A DNA stretch of 64,000 nt from Macrotis lagotis (Eukaryota > Chordata > Mammalia > Peramelemorphia > Peramelidae). The notes under the pieces were generated by a model. The model saw only the letters and a program-made list of their open reading frames with translations, searched no databases and had not been told where the DNA came from. The stretch lies in assembly GCF_037893015.1 (NCBI RefSeq), contig NC_133658.1, positions 885,808,977 to 885,872,976 on the forward strand, in the 5' to 3' direction. The translations under genes were made by a program, and so were the position numbers. Shown piece after piece: positions 26,691 to 52,657 of the stretch (position 1 is the stretch's first letter; the number at the start of each line of letters is the position of its first letter).

Positions 26691-28829
26691 TAACTGTTAT
26701 GCTCGTTTCATTCCTTCTCGGAGTCTTTTGAATCAGCAGGGACTCAGTTGGGGGTTTAGGATTCAGGGCTTCTTCATCCTTTAGCTTTTCCAGTAACTTA
26801 CATTATGGTCTTGGATGAATTACTTAACCTCTTGAACATCATTCTCTGTCTTTTGTAATCTATAGATAAAGCTTGTTTTATAATACACAGAATTTGCTAA
26901 ATCTTTCTCACTTTGCTTTGCTGTGATCTAAAGTAACTTGGTGCTGTTTCGTTCTAGTGCTCAAATGAGCTTCACAGGCCTCATGACCTCCAGAGATGCT
27001 GGGCAGCATGCCAGTGGCAGGCTGCCCTGTGGCATCATTGGCCCACCATGGGCCTGAATCTCCTCAAAACAGGAACATGAAACCATGTCCTCTGTTCAGT
27101 ATCTGCCACATAGTAGGTGCTGTGTGTAAGTGCCCCATCTTGATCTCTCTGTCTCCCCATCTCTCTCTTTCCTGATTTTCATCTCTTCCATCCCAGCCCT
27201 GTACTGTAATTCAAATCTTCCCCAAAGACAGCAGTTCCAGTTAGGGGAGGACAAGGGAGATCTGACCCTTTTATTCCCCCTCATTGACCAGAACTTAAGA
27301 ATATAGGATGAGGAGTCCAAGTTCTACTTCCCTGGCGCAGACAAGTGAACCGTCGCTGTTGTACTGTGTGGCTTTTTTTAGCCTGTTTACTCTTTCAGCT
27401 GTAGTGAGGGACACCGTGTCCTTTGGAAGCTTTGATTTGAGAGGGTGACTGTGCTCTGAAATGATTTGATGCACCCAGGTTCTGACAGAAAAAAAGTGGC
27501 CTTGGCTCTGATTTCTCTTCACCATGTCTACAATTTTCAGTCTCTTAACTTGTTCCCACTTTCTGACAAAAGAACTGGTGCTCAATCAGTTTCCAAAGAA
27601 AGGGGTAGGAAGGAGTTGCAGAGGTTCTGCAACCCCGGTCTCAGGAGATCCCGTGCTGGGCCGTCCATTCACTGTGGCAGCCCTTGCCACCTGCTTGGAA
27701 AGGCATACCCACACATACAGGCATCTATGGATAGCCTTACATCCTTGCAGTTCCTTCTCATCTGTCTGAAACACACTTTCACTGTGGACCACAAAATAAA
27801 TGAATCACATGGAACCAGGTAGCATTCTCAGCCTACCCCATCCACTGAGAGGTCAAGTGAGATCTCCTTGAGCAGAGCCATTAGAGGGCAAAGGCCCAGA
27901 CTCCCAAGAGGGAACTGAAGGCCAAGGAGGTGACATATCTTGCCCTTGAAGACAAAGATCTCAACACTGGCTCTCTGACTTTTTCTCTTACATACTCTGC
28001 CTCAACCTGGATTTAGTTTTCTGTGGATATGTTTCTTGGACACGTTGCTCACACAGCCTAGAATTGTTACTCTTACTGTCACTGTTACTGTTCTCTCTTT
28101 CTTGCCTTGTCATTTGACTTATGTATCTGAAAATCATGCCCTCGATGTTTCCTATTCATACCATCCATGTTCAAGATGCTCCTTGCTTCTGATGACAATT
28201 ATCCCTCATCGTGGCCAGGAACTTTGTGAGAAATACTCATTCCAGCCTTCTGTGGAGGCTGTTTGGTGTCCTGGAAAAATTGAAACATTTGAATGAAAGG
28301 AATGGAATGATGGCAGTGACAATAGCATTTTTCCTAACATTTGAAATGGAAAAAGATTTGGTTTGTGGGCTTGTGTAAAATTATATATGTCCCAAAACAT
28401 ATACATATATGCACACATACCCTGATCTGTGTGTATGTGTGTACGTGCGCGTGCACAATCCCATCAATACTCTCTTGTTTATTCTTTTAGTACTTCCACT
28501 GCAGTTTCATTGGGGCAGTTATTCTCTTCCTTCCACCATAGATCTCATTTCCCCTCTGCCCCAATAGTAAATCAAATTTGAAAATTGTTGTGGTCAAAGA
28601 ATTCATCGCCTTTTGGCTTAGCTGGGCCTGTTCGTGGATGCCAGGCCTAATGTCTGTCTGCTGACATGTATTTGGTTACTTGCTTCCTATACTTCAGAGT
28701 TTTTATTCCACTGACAGAGCTTTTGAGAATGAGGCATCAGACTAGGACTCTCACAAAAGATTAGATGATAAAGGAGGAAAGAAGCAGAGTAGCGGAAGCA
28801 CTCTACAAGTGAGGAGAGTGTAAAGAGGT

Positions 28830-29900
28830 CCTAGAATGCTAGACCTGGAATCAAATCCTGTCTCAGACAGTTAACAAGCTGTGGGCTCCAGAGCAAATCT
28901 CTGCCTCAGTTTCCTCATCTGTTAAAATGAAGACAGCACAAATTTTTATAGGAAAATAAGTCATTCCCCAATTGATAAATGGTTAAAAGATATGGAAAGG
29001 CAATTTTCAGATGAAAAATCAAAACTATCTTGTCATATGAAAAATTGCTCTAAATCATTATTGATTAAGGAAATGCAAATTAAAACAACTATGAGGTACC
29101 ACCTCACACCTATCAGATTGGCCAATATATGAGTAAAAAGGAAAATAATCTATGATGGAGTGGGAGTGAGAAAACTGGGACACCAGTGCATTGTTGGCGG
29201 AGTTGTGAACTGATCTAACTTGTCTATATATGTGTGTGTTTGGATTTATGCCCAAAGGGCAATAAAACTGGGCATCCCCTTTGATCCAACAATACCATTT
29301 CTAGGTCTGTATCCTGAAAAGGTAACAAAAAAGGGTAAAAATCCCACATTTACAAAAATATTCATAGAGTTCTTTTTGTAGTGGCAAAGAACTGGAAATT
29401 GAGGGGGATGCCTATCAGTTGGTAATGAATGAACAAGTTGTAATATATACTATTGTTCAGTAAGAAATCATGAGTGAAGGAACTTCAGAAAAGCCTGGAA
29501 AGACATGAATTGATGCTGAGTGAAGGAAGCAGAACCAGAAGAATATATAACAAGTCCATCATCGTTACGGACTATCTTCAATTTTTAAAAGTTGTTTTAT
29601 GTATTGTGTCATTTTTTTTCTCTTCCATTTAGATTTGATTCTTCATTCACAACATGATCCATATGGATCTATTCTTAATATGGTTATAAGTGTAGAACCT
29701 ATATTAGATTCCTTTCTGCCAGAAAGATGGGTTAGAGGAAAGGGAGGGAGGAGAAAAATGGAAAACTCAAAACCGTGCAAAAAATAATGATTGGTTAAAA
29801 AATTCTGTTCCATGTAGTTGGAAAAACAAATAAAATATTTAAATAGCACCTATCACAGAGGTTTGAATGAAATAATATTATATAAATCACTTAGAAAACT
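28830..29900 (+). mobile_element. MIR SINE split by an L1
   Basis: The MIR 5' part is at 28830-28938 ('ctgcctcagtttcctcatct') and its continuation at about 29846-29900 ('tagcacctatcacagaggtt', 'tgaatgaaataatattat'). Confidence 0.55.
28940..29845 (+). mobile_element. L1 3' fragment inserted in a MIR
   Basis: 'ggaaatgcaaattaaaacaa', 'ccaacaataccatttctagg' and 'atgctgagtgaaggaagcag' are L1 ORF2-end phrases. It ends at 'aaacaaataaaatatttaaa'. MIR sequence lies on both sides. Confidence 0.75.
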
Positions 29901-30169
29901 TTATTAATTTAATGGAAATGGTGGAAGGCATTAGGGAAGACGGCAAATAAATAACAGCGAAGCAGACATGGAATAGGTGATAACAGAAGAGATTAACCCA
30001 AGAGTTGAGGAGCTAGAAGGGCAAGAGTAAAAAAGTAGAATTATATTGTGGATTCTGCCTTCAACTTTCTGTTTGGCTATGTTCCTGAGGGCTTTAACTG
30101 CCAAACATTCAGGTCAAATAAATCCTTGTAGATTATTTTGTTAGGGACATGTAAGGTACTAAGAGCAAC

Positions 30170-30760
30170 TTTTTTTTTAATTAAAAATTTTTAACAAGCA
30201 TTTCTTTGAAATCAAGCAAAACAAATTTACACATTGACCATGTTTCAAAATGCATCATTCTTCATATTAGCATATCACCTTTCTGTCAAAAGACAGAAAG
30301 TAGCCGTCACCATAAGTTTCTCTGGAATCATTGCCTTGATCAGTTTAAAATAGTTTAAAATTATTTGTTTGCACAGTATTATTAAATAGTAAAAGTTGTT
30401 CTCCTGGGTCTTATCACTTTACTCTCCATCAGTTTGTAAAAGCCTTACCAGATTTCTCTTCAACTGTCTGTTTTGTCATTTCTAACAGCACAATAACTTT
30501 CTGCTTTATTCATATACCACAATTTGATCAGCTATTCCTCAATTGGTGACCCCCTGAAATTCAAGTTATTTCCTACAACCAAATGCTGGGGTGGTAAATT
30601 TAGGACATTTTCCTGTTTGAGTTTTTTAGCCTCATAGCAGTATTACAAGGTAAAAAGATCAGCTCAGTTTATTAACTTCCTGGGCATAATTCCAAATTGC
30701 TTTTCCAATCAGCTGGACCAAATTCACAACTTTACCTACTGTATGTCATTGGGAGGACTT
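30170..30760 (-). mobile_element. L1 3' fragment, antisense
   Basis: 'ttatagcaca'-type phrases ('tttctaacagcacaataact', 'cagctattcctcaattggtg', 'gggcataattccaaattgc') match reversed L1 ends. Confidence 0.55.
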
Positions 30761-32739
30761 CTCTTTTCTTGCTGTGACATTACCTTTATTGGAACTTTTC
30801 TTGTTGGCCATACTGGAATGAATTCGCAGCTTGTAATGTTTTTCCTGTCCTTTTTTTGGCTCATTTGTTAAGTATAGAATCAAATATCCAGAAGGGAAGG
30901 AGATAATGAGTCTTTACTGGGTAATGACTTGTGGTGAAAGACTAGATGGGGTATTGTACGATTTTTAATAGTTTTATCTTTCTTCTCAATATGTTAAAAT
31001 TGCAAGACATTTTCATCATATCATCTTAAACTGGAACTCAGAAGCTGTCTAAATGTAAATATTTTCATATTTTAAACCAGAGTATGAGCCAGTTTTTTGA
31101 TCTACCTGACTCCACATTCACATTGAAATGCTAAAATTTACTAAAAAAAAAAACCACCTTATTTTGGGGGTATAATATTTCTTTAACTTAAAACAAAAAA
31201 TAATTCATCAGAATTCTTGATGTGAAGCTTCATAAAATTAATTTATTTAATGTAGGATTATGTTTAGTAAGATCTTAGAGATACTTTGCTTTTCTATCAA
31301 AGTCGTGACATATCTCCTCATACTGTTTATTCTTTTCTGTACCTTTGCTCTTGATGGCCCCCTCACTTAGAATGCTTTCTGATCATGTTTATAGCCACTT
31401 TTTAAAGGAAATGCTGCGTACTTTAATTCTGTGGGTATGGTATGTATATAGAGTTCTATATCTTTCTAAGTGTACACATATACACACCTATATTTCATAT
31501 ATATTTCAAGATAGCTGTCTCTTATAGAGCTGAGTTTGGAGCTAGGAACATGTCAGACCTCTGACATATGCTGACTGTGAGACCATCAATTACTTAGTCA
31601 GGTTACTCCAGCTACCTCTTTAAGACTCTAAATTGCGAAGAAAGTACTGACCTATATTGGTAGATGAGTGACTACTAAGGGGTAACTTCTACCACTAGTG
31701 AAATCCCAAGTCCATTCACTATTTCTCTTTTAAAACAGTCCACATTAAGTTAGTTGAGAGAGGTTACACACCTATTAACTGGTTATTCATAGAATGTGCA
31801 AAAAGACTTCTTCCTTATGATGGTAACTACATTTATTCCCAGTCTCCCTCTCCTCTCCCCCGCCCCGCCCCCCCCAAAAGGACTGATTTGTCTCCCTTCT
31901 TTATATAACTTAAAAGGGATGGCAGTCTCTGACCTGGAGAAGGCCCAAACCTCCAAAAAAAAGATTTAAAAACTTTTTTTTTAAAAAAGAAGATGTCTCT
32001 CAGAGTTAGCATCTTCACAGTTCCCTGAGTTTCTAATTTGTCTTTTAGATAGCCAGGCCCAGTGGGCATTTATATTGACTTTCTGATTTAAATGAAAACT
32101 TTAGGTGAGTCAGATTGCCTTCTACTGTTCTTCACCAAATCCAGTTATTTGCCTTTTCCTGATATGTCCACTTCACTTACTTCACTAATGACAGAATTTG
32201 TTCTCCTAAAGTAATTTCCCCCCCAAACCCTCTGTCCTGGTGATTTGTTTCTATACATTGTTTATTTGAAAGATTAAATCAAGTTAACCATTCCTTCCAG
32301 GAACTTCTAATACTTGTATTTCCTTGTTTTTTTCCCTTGTATTTCTGCCTCGTTTGAAGCTAACATCTAAAAGGCATGGTCTGTCAACAGAACACAAGAC
32401 TGTTGTCACAAATTTTGGTTTTACTAGGAATGTATAGAAAGAACACAATTTGGTGTTACTTTTATTAATTTTCTTTTTTTTTTCAGTCAGCAAAATTGGG
32501 ACTTCCTGTCCCAATCCTCTGCCTCTTCTCCCACCCTAGTTGAGAGCAAAAGAAGGTAACCTGTTGCAAACATGTATAGTCAGGTGAAACAGATTTCAAC
32601 ATTGCCACATCCCCTCATCCTGAACTCTTGAATCCTTCACCTCTCATCAGGAAGTGGGTAGGATATTTCATCATTCTCTGGAATTAATCTAGCCAAATGT
32701 AACCCATACACATGTCTGTCTGAGTGTATGTTTTACAAA

Positions 32740-33560
32740 CCATTTTAATTTTTTTAACATTTTAAAAAAAATTTTGAGTTCAAAATTCTCTGCCTCACCT
32801 CCCTACTCATAAAGTAAAAGTAAAAATATTTCCATATTAGTTATAGTGTAAAACTTAAAAAAATAGTATGCTTCAATCTGCACTCAGTTCATCAGTTCTT
32901 ACTCAGGAACTAAATAGCATTTTTCATCTTGGGATCTTTGGAATTGTCTTTGATCATTGTCTTAATCAGAGAAGCTAAATCTTTCCTAGTTGATTATCAT
33001 TATAATTTTGCTGTTACTATGTACAGTGTTCTTTTGGTTCTGTTTACTTCACTTTGCATCAGTTCATATAAATCTTATGAAGTTTTTCTGAAACCATCCT
33101 GCTTGTCTTTTTTTTTTTTAGTTTTTTTTTTTTTTTTTTAGTTTTTACAAGGCAATGGGGTTAAGTGGCTTGCCCAAGGCCACACAGCTAGGTCATTATT
33201 ATGTGTCTGAGGCTGGATTTCAACTCAGGTACTCCTGACTCCAGGGCTGGTGCTCTATCCACTGCGTCACCTAGCTGCCCCCTGCTTGTCCTTTCTTATA
33301 GCACAATAGTACTCCAAAATATTCATATAACACAATTTATTCAGCCAGTCCTTAACTGTTGGGCATCCCTCTGTTTCCTGTTCTTTGCCACCACAAAAAT
33401 TTTGTCCAAATAGTATTGCAGAAATAAGTCTTTCCCCTTTTCTTTGATCTCTTTGAGATACTGACCTAATCATACTATTGTTTGCTCCAATGATAGACAA
33501 TTTGATAACCCTTTGGGTATAGTTTCAAATTGTTTTCCAGAATGGATGGACAAAATGCAG
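32740..33560 (-). mobile_element. L1 3' fragment, antisense
   Basis: 'ccctttgggtatagtttcaa' 'attgttttccagaatgg' is the reverse of a typical L1 ORF2-end phrase. The 3' UTR-like part extends left. Interrupted by the SINE at 33111-33281. Confidence 0.6.
33111..33281 (-). mobile_element. tRNA-headed marsupial SINE nested in L1
   Basis: Reverse copy with long T tail. Duplication ctgcttgtcttt / ctgcttgtccttt (33099, 33282). It splits an antisense L1 fragment. Confidence 0.92.
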
Positions 33561-33672
33561 TCAAGTAATCTTTTCTCATTCTTTCTTCTCCTTGACTTCT
33601 CAGCAACTTTGGACATTGTTAATCACTCTTGCCCAGTTCTTCCACTTAGAAGACTCCTTATTCTTGATCATT

Positions 33673-33835
33673 ATACACCCCAACAGCAATATGGGAGTGA
33701 TGATCAACCTTAATGGACTTGCTCATCCCATCAGTGCAATAATCAGGGGCAATTTTAGGGAATATCATTTGTATCCAGAGAAAGAACTGTGGAGTTTAAA
33801 CAAAGACCAAAGACTATTACCTTCAATTAAAAAAA
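33673..33835 (+). mobile_element. L1 3' fragment
   Basis: 'aatatgggagtgatgatcaa' to 'gtggagtttaaacaaagacc' aligns with the 3' UTR of the L1 at 35150-35300. Confidence 0.7.
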
Positions 33836-33899
33836 AAAGTTACATGTACTACAAAAAAAAAGAACACTCCTTCTCGATATCCTTTGCTGGCTCATCAGA

Positions 33900-35680
33900 T
33901 CATGCCCTCTAACCATCAATGTCCTGTGGGGCTCAGTCCCAGGACCTGCTTCTAGACTACTTTATTTGGTGATTTCATCAGTTTGTGAATGGAAAAAATT
34001 CATCATCTCCATGCAGATGAATTTTAAATGTAGTTTCCTGCCCTCACCTCTCTTTCCTCTTCATCTCCCATTGCCTTTCATACTTCTCAGATGGGCTGGC
34101 TAGTAGACAACTTAAATTCAGCATGTCCTACTTACTGAACTCATAATCATTCTTGTTAAACCACCCCCCCCATCACTGTAGAAGGCAAACACCATCCTCC
34201 TAGTCCCTTAGATTCCCAGCCTCAGGGTCATTTTCAATTTGTCATTCTACCTCAACATCTATGGTCCGTGTCAGTCAATTTCATTTTTGCAACATCTCTC
34301 AGATTTTCCCCCTTTTCTCCTCTGAACTGCCATTTTGTTGCAGACCCTCCTCACCTCACACCTGGCTTGTTGCAGTAGCTGCTGGAACATGTCTGCCTCT
34401 GCCTCTTCCCACACACCTCCATTCTCCATTTAGCCACTTTAGTGAATTTCCTGAAGCACCACTCTGACCTCCTCTCACTCCTCTTCTCAGTATATTTCAG
34501 GAGCTCCCTATCAGGTCTAGAGTCAATCCATAATCCTGTTTGACATTCAAAACCCTTTATAACTTAACCCTGTTGTTCCTTTCCAGGCTTTTCTTATTCC
34601 CAGTCACATACTCTTCACTTCAGTAACACTGTCCTTTTGAGGAGACACTCAGCCCAGGTCATTTTCTTTGGTTTTTCCCATTCCTGGAATGCTCTCCCTT
34701 CTCATCTCTGTCTCCTGATTTCCTTCAAGTCTAACTAGCATCCCATCTTCTTCAAGAAATCTTGTGCCTTTGTTGGTGGAGCTGTGAACTCATCCAACCT
34801 TTCTGGAGAGAAACTTGGAACTACTCGCAAAGGGCAACAAAAATGAGCATACCCTTTGATCCAGCAATACCACTACTAGGTCTGTACCCTGAAGAAATGA
34901 TGAAAAAGGGTAAAAATATCACTTGTACAAAAATATTGATACCAGCCCTGTTTGTGGTGGCAAAGAATTGGAAATCAAGTGAATGTCCTTCAGTTGGGGA
35001 ATAAGCTTAGCAAACTGTGATGTATGTCATGGAACACTATTGTTCTATTAGAAACCAGGAGGGACGGGATTTCAGGGAAGCCTGGAGGGATTTGCATGAA
35101 CTGATGCTGAGTGAGATGAGCAGAACCAGAAAAATATTGTACACCCTAACAACATGGGGGTGATGGTCGACCTTGTTGGACTTCCTCATTCCATCAGTGC
35201 AACAATCAGGGACAATTTTGGGCTGTCTGCAAAGGAGAATACCATCTGTATCCAGAGAAAGAGCTGTGGAGTTTGAACAAAGACCTAGGACTATTCCCTT
35301 TAACTTAGAAAAAAACAACAGCTATCTTATTGTCTGATCTTGCTATCTCTTTTACTTTCTGTCTCTTCCTTAAGGATATGATTTCTCTCTCATCATACTC
35401 AATTTGGATCAATGTATAACATGGAAACAATGCAAAGACTGACAGATTGCTTTCCGTGGGTGGGTGGGGGAGTAAGATTGGGGGAAGAATTGTAAAGCTC
35501 AAATAAAATCTTTAATAAAGAATAGAAAAAAAAAAGAAATCTTGTACCTTCCTTCTTTCCCTCCCTTATTTCCTGATTTTTTCATTATAGGGCTTATTTA
35601 TATATTTGTTTGCTTGTTTTCTTCCCTATTAACTTGTGAACTCCTTAATGTTTATTATCAACTGATTTCAACTCCCAAAT
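33900..35680 (+). mobile_element. L2 LINE split by an L1 insertion
   Basis: L2-like sequence at 33900-34753 ('cattcctggaatgctctccc', 'catcttcttcaagaaatctt') resumes after the L1 at about 35551 ('ccttctttccctcccttatt', 'aacttgtgaactccttaatg'). Confidence 0.6.
34771..35533 (+). mobile_element. 5'-truncated L1 with target-site duplication
   Basis: It holds the end of ORF2 (an in-frame piece contains KMSIPFDPAIPLLGLYPEEM) and a 3' UTR with 'aataaaatctttaataaag' and an A tail. Flanks are aagaaatcttgtgcctt (34754-34770) and aagaaatcttgtacctt (35534-35550). Length about 760 bp. It is inactive. Confidence 0.88.
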
Positions 35681-35681
35681 T

Positions 35682-35712
<31 letters not shown>

Positions 35713-36195
35713 TAGCTTTCCCTCCTTTTGAGAGTAAACTTCAAATGTCAAGTAGTCTCCCTCTTTACTTCGCAACCTCATACTTGGCTTATAAGTATTA
35801 TGGAAACCCCTGGATTTCCTGATTCACACTACTGCCTTAGACTCAGTGGCCTCAGGGGACAAGCTGGTAGCCAGAACTTGAGGTTCGTTTGTTAGTTGTT
35901 AATGCAAACAGGACTAGAAGCTAGGAAGCAAGCCAGAATCTGACCCTTTTGTATATGCATCCAATATATTTTATGTACCTTTTCTGTGTAAGGGGCTTTG
36001 TTCAGGGACCAGGAAGTTCCATCAAGCAAACTAGGTATAGTGCATCTGTGCCCTCTCTACTATGATGAGTTTATCCCTGCTACAAGGAAAGCAGTTGGCA
36101 TGGTGCGATGAACCATTTATTGAACTATATTTTCCACTTCCAGCAGAAAGAGGAAACTGTTCAAAGAAGTGTTCCTCTACCACTGTCCCAACTGA

Positions 36196-49939
<13,744 letters not shown>

Positions 49940-49942
49940 GAA

Positions 49943-49952
49943 GTTATTTATT
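49943..49952 (+). promoter_or_regulatory. AU-rich element just after the RERE stop codon
   Basis: 'gttatttatt' contains the nonamer UUAUUUAUU, the classic core AU-rich element bound by mRNA-decay proteins of the TTP and ELAV families. It begins 4 bases after the stop codon. Function is inferred from the motif alone. Confidence 0.45.
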
Positions 49953-50392
49953 TGTAAGAGCTGAAACCCCGGATCATCGGGGAAGAGATGGGATTTTTTA
50001 CATACAATAGGAGCTGCAAAAGCATCAAGAATATCTTCTGAAGATTTCTTCATCTATTTAAAAAAACCCGCAACTGAAGACTTCCCAGCATCCTAGTGTT
50101 CATTGGTAGAGAGGACGCCTCCGCGCTGATCCAGGGCTCCTGCATGAGCCTCCTCTCAGGAGCTGAGTGAGTCCTGGACCAGGCGGGACGGTCAGAAATT
50201 TTGCCTGCAATCTTGGCCTTTGGTTTCATGTTTTCTTTTCCTTCCTTGATTTCACAGTAGGTGCTAGAATCCAGCTCACGCCCGTCACTGTGCATACAGA
50301 GACCGTTAGACATGTTCTTTAAAAACAAACAAAAAAACACACCAGGATTGCAGATAGGTGGTGGCATATTGAGTTTGGAACCCAAGAACTAT

Positions 50393-50398
50393 AATAAA
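50393..50398 (+). terminator. Possible proximal poly(A) signal in the RERE 3' UTR
   Basis: An AATAAA in 'ctataataaaaatctac', about 450 nt after the stop, is followed by a T-rich stretch. A second AATAAA follows at 50610-50615. Use of either would give a short 3' UTR lacking the GU/CA arrays and the hairpin. This is motif evidence only. Confidence 0.35.
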
Positions 50399-50640
50399 AA
50401 TCTACTTTTATTTTAATACATTGTAGGAAATCTTCATAATTTGACAGAGAGCTCAGTTCTGCAGCATGGCTTTTTAAGTCTGTAAATATAATAATTTTAA
50501 AACAGAAACAACCATTTTTTTCTTCCACAAACTACTATTCTGATATATTTTTTCCAGCCACGTCACTAATCGTGAATTCCTACCAGCTATTGACAAGAGT
50601 TGATTTTTTAATAAAAAAAAAATATATATATATAAAATTA

Positions 50641-50658
50641 TCCCTTTAATTAAAGGGA
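50641..50658. repeat. Perfect 18-bp palindrome in the RERE 3' UTR
   Basis: 'tccctttaattaaaggga' is self-complementary over 18 bases, directly after an A-rich and (TA)n tract. In RNA it is too short-looped to form a good hairpin. In DNA it is an AT-centred palindrome. Confidence 0.6.
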
Positions 50659-51080
50659 AAAATGGGTGTTACTAATTTAAAATGGGCAAAAGCTTGGAAT
50701 TTGATTTGATGGCAGCAGTGAGCATCACAGGGTTTGCAGGGATAAGGTCACAAGCTGTTTCTCCATGTTTTTCCTTGATTGTAATTTTGGTTTGGTTTTG
50801 GGAGTGTGGTTGGCCAATGGTGCAGACATCCACTGAATGAGCCTCTTCCCTTTGCACCAGGAATGCAGGAATTAAATCTACTTGATTTGTCTTGGTGTTA
50901 ATGGTGGTTCGTGCTCTTCCTCTGAGGGATAAGGTGTGTCTGTGTGTCTCTGTGTCTGTCTGTCTGTGTGTAGGCTCAAAAACTTAGCACACACATTTGA
51001 GTGTTATGTGAAATGAACTAATTTTTTCTAGGACTTCCCCTTAAAGTTTCATAAACAGTATGGGATTTGGTACCAAAAAA

Positions 51081-51346
51081 GTGTGTGTGAGTGTATGCGT
51101 GTGTGTGTGTCTGTGTGTGTGTGTGTGAGTGAGAAAGAGAGATGATGTGTGTGTTTCACACACACACACACACACACACATAATCCAAATATATGTGTAT
51201 GTCCATGTGTGTGTGTGTGTGTGTGTGAGTGAGAAAGAGAGATGATGTGTGTGTTTCACACACACACACACACACACACACATAATCCAAATATATGTGT
51301 ATGTCCGTGTGTGTGTGTGTGTGTGTGTGTACACACACACACACAT
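51081..51346. repeat. Alternating (GT)n and (CA)n arrays in the RERE 3' UTR, with a ~100-bp tandem duplication
   Basis: Sense order is GT-rich (51081-51127), CA (about 51157-51180), GT (51204-51227), CA (51257-51281), GT (51307-51330), then AC (51331-51345). The non-repeat spacer 'gtgagaaagagagatgatg' occurs twice about 100 bp apart, as does 'taatccaaatatatgtgtat' (51181 and about 51283), so a unit of about 100 bp was duplicated. Each GU array can pair with a neighbouring CA array in RNA. Confidence 0.9.
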
Positions 51347-52270
51347 ATAATTCAAATAACTTAGTATTTGAAAGATAGGTTGTGTGAGGTTTTTTTTTTT
51401 AGGAAGATTACACAATTAACATGCCAACACATTGGAATTTTAAAGGATAGACCTAAATTGCCACTCCCACATTCCTTGGGAACAGCCTTATTGCCATAGG
51501 TATGGACTACATTTGGATGAGTCAGGACCTGGGATTTAATAAGATGAATGGATGGTGGGCAACAATGCATTTTTTGACTCAGGAGCAGCTGACCCATAGG
51601 GGATAACACAGATCAGATCAGCCATTTGTGGCTTTTCTTTTATCTCTGGACATTAAAAGGGTCAGGTGATAACAGCTTTTTGAAGCAAAGCTATATAGAA
51701 TCACCTCCCTCCATTTGTATCATTTTGCTCATATAATGCACTTTTACTGAAGCCAAGGGTTGGGGAGGTCCAGGGGATGTCTGCATCTGCTGACCATGTT
51801 TTTCACTGGTGCAAAACTTGTTCCGTTCTTTTTTCTCTCAAACTCTTGAGGGCTATATCTCTGCCGTTTAACCTGTTATATATGGTGGTCATGTCCTAAG
51901 ACTCTCTTGGACCATGATAGATGAACTTGTAAGGCATACATGACACGCCCAGTGCTCAGGCCACTGTGACCGGCAGGAAGAAAAGCCAACCTTCTGACAC
52001 AGAAACCAGCGACACTATTGGGTAGAGGTATTATCTCCATGCCAGTTCTGGATTCAAACCTGCATCAGGGGCCATTCCAGCTTCCTTCTACCCATGTGTT
52101 TATAGCCTGGATTTCAGTTGGGCTTTAATGGGTTGTTTCTGTTGAAAGAGTTTTTTGCTTTTCCTTTTCTCTCATTCCATGCCTGCCTTAACCCACAGCT
52201 GCTTAGTGGTAGGACGTTCCTTGGCCATCTCTTTGTCATTCAGAAGTGGCCAACCAGGGACAGGGCCTTC

Positions 52271-52300
52271 AGGCACTCTGATGATGACATCAGAGTGCCT
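52271..52300 (+). promoter_or_regulatory. Perfect 13-bp stem-loop in the RERE 3' UTR
   Basis: The left arm aggcactctgatg (52271-52283), loop atga (52284-52287) and right arm catcagagtgcct (52288-52300) are exactly complementary. It is not in a recognisable mobile element. It could be an RNA regulatory hairpin. No function is known to me. Confidence 0.6.
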
Positions 52301-52651
52301 TGACCCATTGTGCACACATTTTCTCCTATATTTTTAATGGAGCAAGTCCACCTCAAAATCTAGGGGGTATTAGGAACAAGAACACTGGACTGCCACCTCT
52401 TCCATCCCTCATTTCATGTGTCTTGTTTTCCTTTGGGATCTAAGATGGTGACTGTTAAATTAATTCTTTCTTCCTCCCCCACCCTACCCCCCCATCTTGC
52501 TATTTCCCATTCTCCCAAAGAAAAGAGAGTTTGATGATTTTTAATCTTTTTTTTTTAAGCTGATGTGAGTTTCCTTTTTCAGTTCAGCATTTTATTGTGT
52601 GTCAGTCTCCATGCCACCAACATCCCAAGGTGACGCACTACGATTTATTCT

Positions 52652-52657
52652 AATAAA
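52652..52657 (+). terminator. Possible alternative poly(A) signal
   Basis: An AATAAA in 'ttctaataaatcaactgg', about 400 nt before the final signal. Motif evidence only. Confidence 0.3.

Noticed and set aside
33592..33912. 106-codon ORF
   Set aside because: Its middle is an L1 3' UTR fragment and its ends are L2-like. It is a repeat artefact.
51041..51415. 124-codon minus-strand ORF of Thr-His/Val-Cys repeats
   Set aside because: It is a translation of the (CA)n/(GT)n arrays.
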